The notes under the pieces were generated by a model. That model had not been told where the DNA came from. It saw only the letters and a list, made by a program, of their open reading frames with translations, and made no database searches. A stretch of DNA of 50,493 nt, taken from contig NZ_VZZJ01000035.1 of assembly GCF_008806345.1 (NCBI RefSeq), positions 1-50,493 on the forward strand. The letters are read 5' to 3'. Position 1 is the first letter of the stretch; every line of letters starts with the position of its first letter. Made by a program: the position numbers and the translations under genes. Origin of the DNA: Methylobacterium planeticum (GTDB lineage: Bacteria; Pseudomonadota; Alphaproteobacteria; Rhizobiales; Beijerinckiaceae). Below, in pieces: positions 48,979 to 50,493 of the stretch.

Positions 48979-49122
48979 ATGGTGCTGATGGTTGGCGGTG
49001 AGCCGCACGAAAGCGGCGACAAGGGCCGGCCCTTGGATCTCCCCATCATCATCGACGCGCTCAGGGCAGAGATCGGCCGGCGTGCCGCGGCGTGGTGTCA
49101 GGGGGTCGGTGTCAGCCGCTGA
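48979..49122 (+). CDS. Possible small protein, unknown
   Basis: Forty-seven codons from ATG 48979: MVLMVGGEPHESGDKGRPLD, then LPIIIDALRAEIGRRAAAWC. The C-terminal half looks like a real helix. No good ribosome site. Its stop overlaps the end of the membrane protein gene on the other strand by 11 bases. May be chance. Confidence 0.22.
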   Translation: MVLMVGGEPHESGDKGRPLDLPIIIDALRAEIGRRAAAWCQGVGVSR

Positions 49123-49669
49123 CCTTCACCCCTTCCTGCGCTCGCCCGGTGGCGCGGACCGTGAACGTGTAGGCGCCGACCAAGGCCAGCACGGTGGCGA
49201 TGATGTCGATGCGACGGGGGATCTCGGGCAGGTAGATCATGGCGGCATCAGCCACGACGAGCACCGCGAACGCACCTGCCCATACGGCCGTGATGTTGCG
49301 GTTGACGGCATAGAACTGCGGCGTCGACCACACCTCCCGTGGGGCGCTCTCCCGCGCGTATTGCAGCGTGAACGGCACCCGGATCGCCAGGGAGAACAGA
49401 GCGATCAGCAGAAGTCCCCCATCCACGATCAGGCGCACGGCCGGGATGGTCCATTCGTGGTCGACCCGGCTGGTGTAGGCGGCCAGTCCCGCAAACAGCA
49501 CCATCGTGCCGAGTTCGAGGATTTTGATCGAGCGGCCGAGCACCAGACGATCACGAAGGAGCAATCCCCCTGCCGTGAGCGCGCCCGCCCATAGTCCGGC
49601 TTCAGCATACCCGAGGTGGATCAGGACGGCGAAGACGATGAAGGGGGCGAAGCTGAATAGCAGGTTCAT
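49112..49669 (-). CDS. Multi-span membrane protein, unknown
   Basis: A 185-residue integral membrane protein with about six hydrophobic segments: LLFSFAPFIVFAVLIHLGYA, LWAGALTAGGLLL, LELGTMVLFAGLAAY, VDGGLLLIALFSLAI, NITAVWAGAFAVLVVADAAM and IIATVLALVGAYTFTV. The order and the FTLQYARE loop recall YciB/IspZ-like septation-protein relatives but the match is not certain. The start ATG 49669 is natural. The region upstream is lower in GC. Confidence 0.6.
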   Translation of the reverse strand: MNLLFSFAPFIVFAVLIHLGYAEAGLWAGALTAGGLLLRDRLVLGRSIKILELGTMVLFAGLAAYTSRVDHEWTIPAVRLIVDGGLLLIALFSLAIRVPFTLQYARESAPREVWSTPQFYAVNRNITAVWAGAFAVLVVADAAMIYLPEIPRRIDIIATVLALVGAYTFTVRATGRAQEGVKVSG

Positions 49670-50281
49670 GCCGGCCGCCCATCATCCTGGGTTCCCACTT
49701 CGAGGATCTTGGCGGGCAATTCAGGCTGGAGGCAATGGCGGCCCTCGTACCAAGATTGTCGGATTGCCGCTCTGGCACCCGAAGATCAATGAAAGACCGG
49801 CGAATTGGCGCCGAGGAAAGCAAAACATGACACAAGGGTTAGGCCGCCAGCCATCTCGAAAGTTGCGGTCCGTGCGTGGGCACGCGGTGCGCAAGACGCC
49901 AGAGTAACGCCCACACACAAGGTCATAAGGCTCAGCGCCGCGATCGTCCCAACTCCTGGCTCGCACTGGAACCGCGCGTAAGCACACGGGGACGCGTGAC
50001 GCTGCCAATAGCACCCTCCATCGTGAGCGATGCCCTTCTGCGAGCGACAATCGAGCAAGTTCCGGCCTCCCGGATGGCCAGGGCTCATCCGGTGCAGCGA
50101 TGACGCGAAACCTGCACGCTCCCGTTGATAAGCTTTGCCATTTCAGGAAGCAGCGAGTTTGCCGACAAGCTGAGCGTTAACCAAATTTCAAACTTCGTTA
50201 ACAATTCCTTAGCGGAATACTCGAAAATTTGGTACATCGACATACCGCCTGAGTCGTCCTCCCTCACTGTTGAGCGCCGCT
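49670..50281. other. Stretch with no firmly supported gene
   Basis: About 610 bases. A minus-strand frame ending at 49786 encodes two hydrophobic stretches (TIAALSLMTLCVGVTLASC and MAGGLTLVSCFAFLGA) and might be a small membrane protein, but its start is unclear and its N-terminal part is not protein-like. From 50110 to 50240 the DNA is A+T-rich with GTTAACC-type motifs common in alphaproteobacterial promoters, probably the control region of the gene at 50282. Confidence 0.35.
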
Positions 50282-50493
50282 ATGCGCAGTCCCTCCCGGA
50301 TGTGGTCTCTCGTCGCGTCCACATTGATCATGGGTTTGCCTCTGCTCTGGAGCAGCGAGGCAAGCGCCCACGTGAAGTGGTTCTGCGCCTACAACGTCGC
50401 GGGCGCGCCTCAGGGACTAGAGAATGTGCTCTGCGCCGATTTCGAGTGGCTCGTCGCGGTGGCGCTCGTCTGCCTGATGTTCGGCTGCCTTGC
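50282..50493 (+). CDS. Membrane protein, partial (runs off the right edge)
   Basis: The first 70 residues of a protein: MRSPSRMWSLVASTLIMGLP and LLWSSEASA form a signal peptide, then HVKWFCAYNVAGAPQGLENV, then LCADFEWLVAVALVCLMFGC begins a membrane helix. The HVKWFC-Y-V segment after the signal is a pattern I associate with a conserved alphaproteobacterial inner-membrane protein of unknown role. The end lies outside the window. Confidence 0.6.
   Translation, partial: MRSPSRMWSLVASTLIMGLPLLWSSEASAHVKWFCAYNVAGAPQGLENVLCADFEWLVAVALVCLMFGCL

Noticed and set aside
48825..49052. Minus-strand 75-codon frame
   Set aside because: Low-complexity Arg/Pro/Ser composition and no start signal.
50085..50267. 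Minus-strand 60-codon frame starting MREDDSGGMSMYQ
   Set aside because: Lies in an A+T-rich promoter-like region with GTTAACC motifs; no ribosome site or recognisable family.

Overview
The window is about 50 kb of GC-rich chromosome that reads as an alphaproteobacterium of the Methylobacterium/Methylorubrum type. This is inferred from the DUF6894, DUF3140 and DUF1127 small proteins, the Rhizobiales-style gene content, the bo3-type quinol oxidase operon and GTTAACC-like intergenic runs. No rRNA, tRNA or CRISPR array was seen.

Layout. (1) 0-8.9 kb is accessory sequence: two related single-PAS proteins, a small XRE-tail-like protein, an HNH protein, a Crp/Fnr regulator, a MAPEG membrane protein, four scattered DUF6894 paralogs and two C-terminal relics of tyrosine recombinases. 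(2) 8.98-10.1 kb holds broken pieces: a truncated cytochrome b561, a possible SoxZ-like tail and a truncated metallo-beta-lactamase hydrolase, perhaps the remains of a quinoprotein-dehydrogenase relay locus. (3) 10.1-16.8 kb is a catabolic block: an IclR regulator divergent from an orphan TRAP binding protein, then a thiolase overlapping an acyl-CoA ligase, a dehydrogenase fragment and an M20 amidohydrolase with a damaged active site. (4) 17.2-22.9 kb is a tartrate block: LysR, dctA, D-tartrate dehydratase, an IS5-type transposase tail, a hydroxyacid dehydrogenase, and a tartrate dehydrogenase cut in mid-gene and joined to the tail of a LysR gene. (5) 23.2-26.9 kb holds a large histidine kinase followed by a lone UgpB-like binding protein. 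(6) 27.4-33.1 kb is an MFS gene plus cyoABCD, closed by a strong inverted repeat. (7) 33.2-39.4 kb has an operon ridA / MOSC / 2Fe-2S flavin reductase, an MFS transporter, an XRE-cupin regulator, a DJ-1/PfpI protein and a secreted amidohydrolase; two matching TGGA-N6-TCCA palindromes sit before ridA and before the MFS gene. (8) 39.5-43 kb and 47.5-50.5 kb are rich in very small proteins, many with one membrane segment, plus a lone cyclic-nucleotide-binding protein. (9) 43.2-46.9 kb contains an MFS/carboxymuconolactone-decarboxylase-like pair divergent from a LysR gene, and an HpaI-family aldolase.

The most interesting intact unit is the ridA / MOSC / reductase operon with its candidate XRE-cupin operators: the parts would fit reduction of N-hydroxylated compounds at a MOSC-bound molybdenum centre, with RidA removing imines. 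The kinase/binding-protein pair and the 20-bp perfect palindrome abutting a start codon at 47869-47888 are also worth attention. The 7.5-23 kb stretch carries many truncations and mobile-element relics and looks like a decaying, rearranged accessory region.
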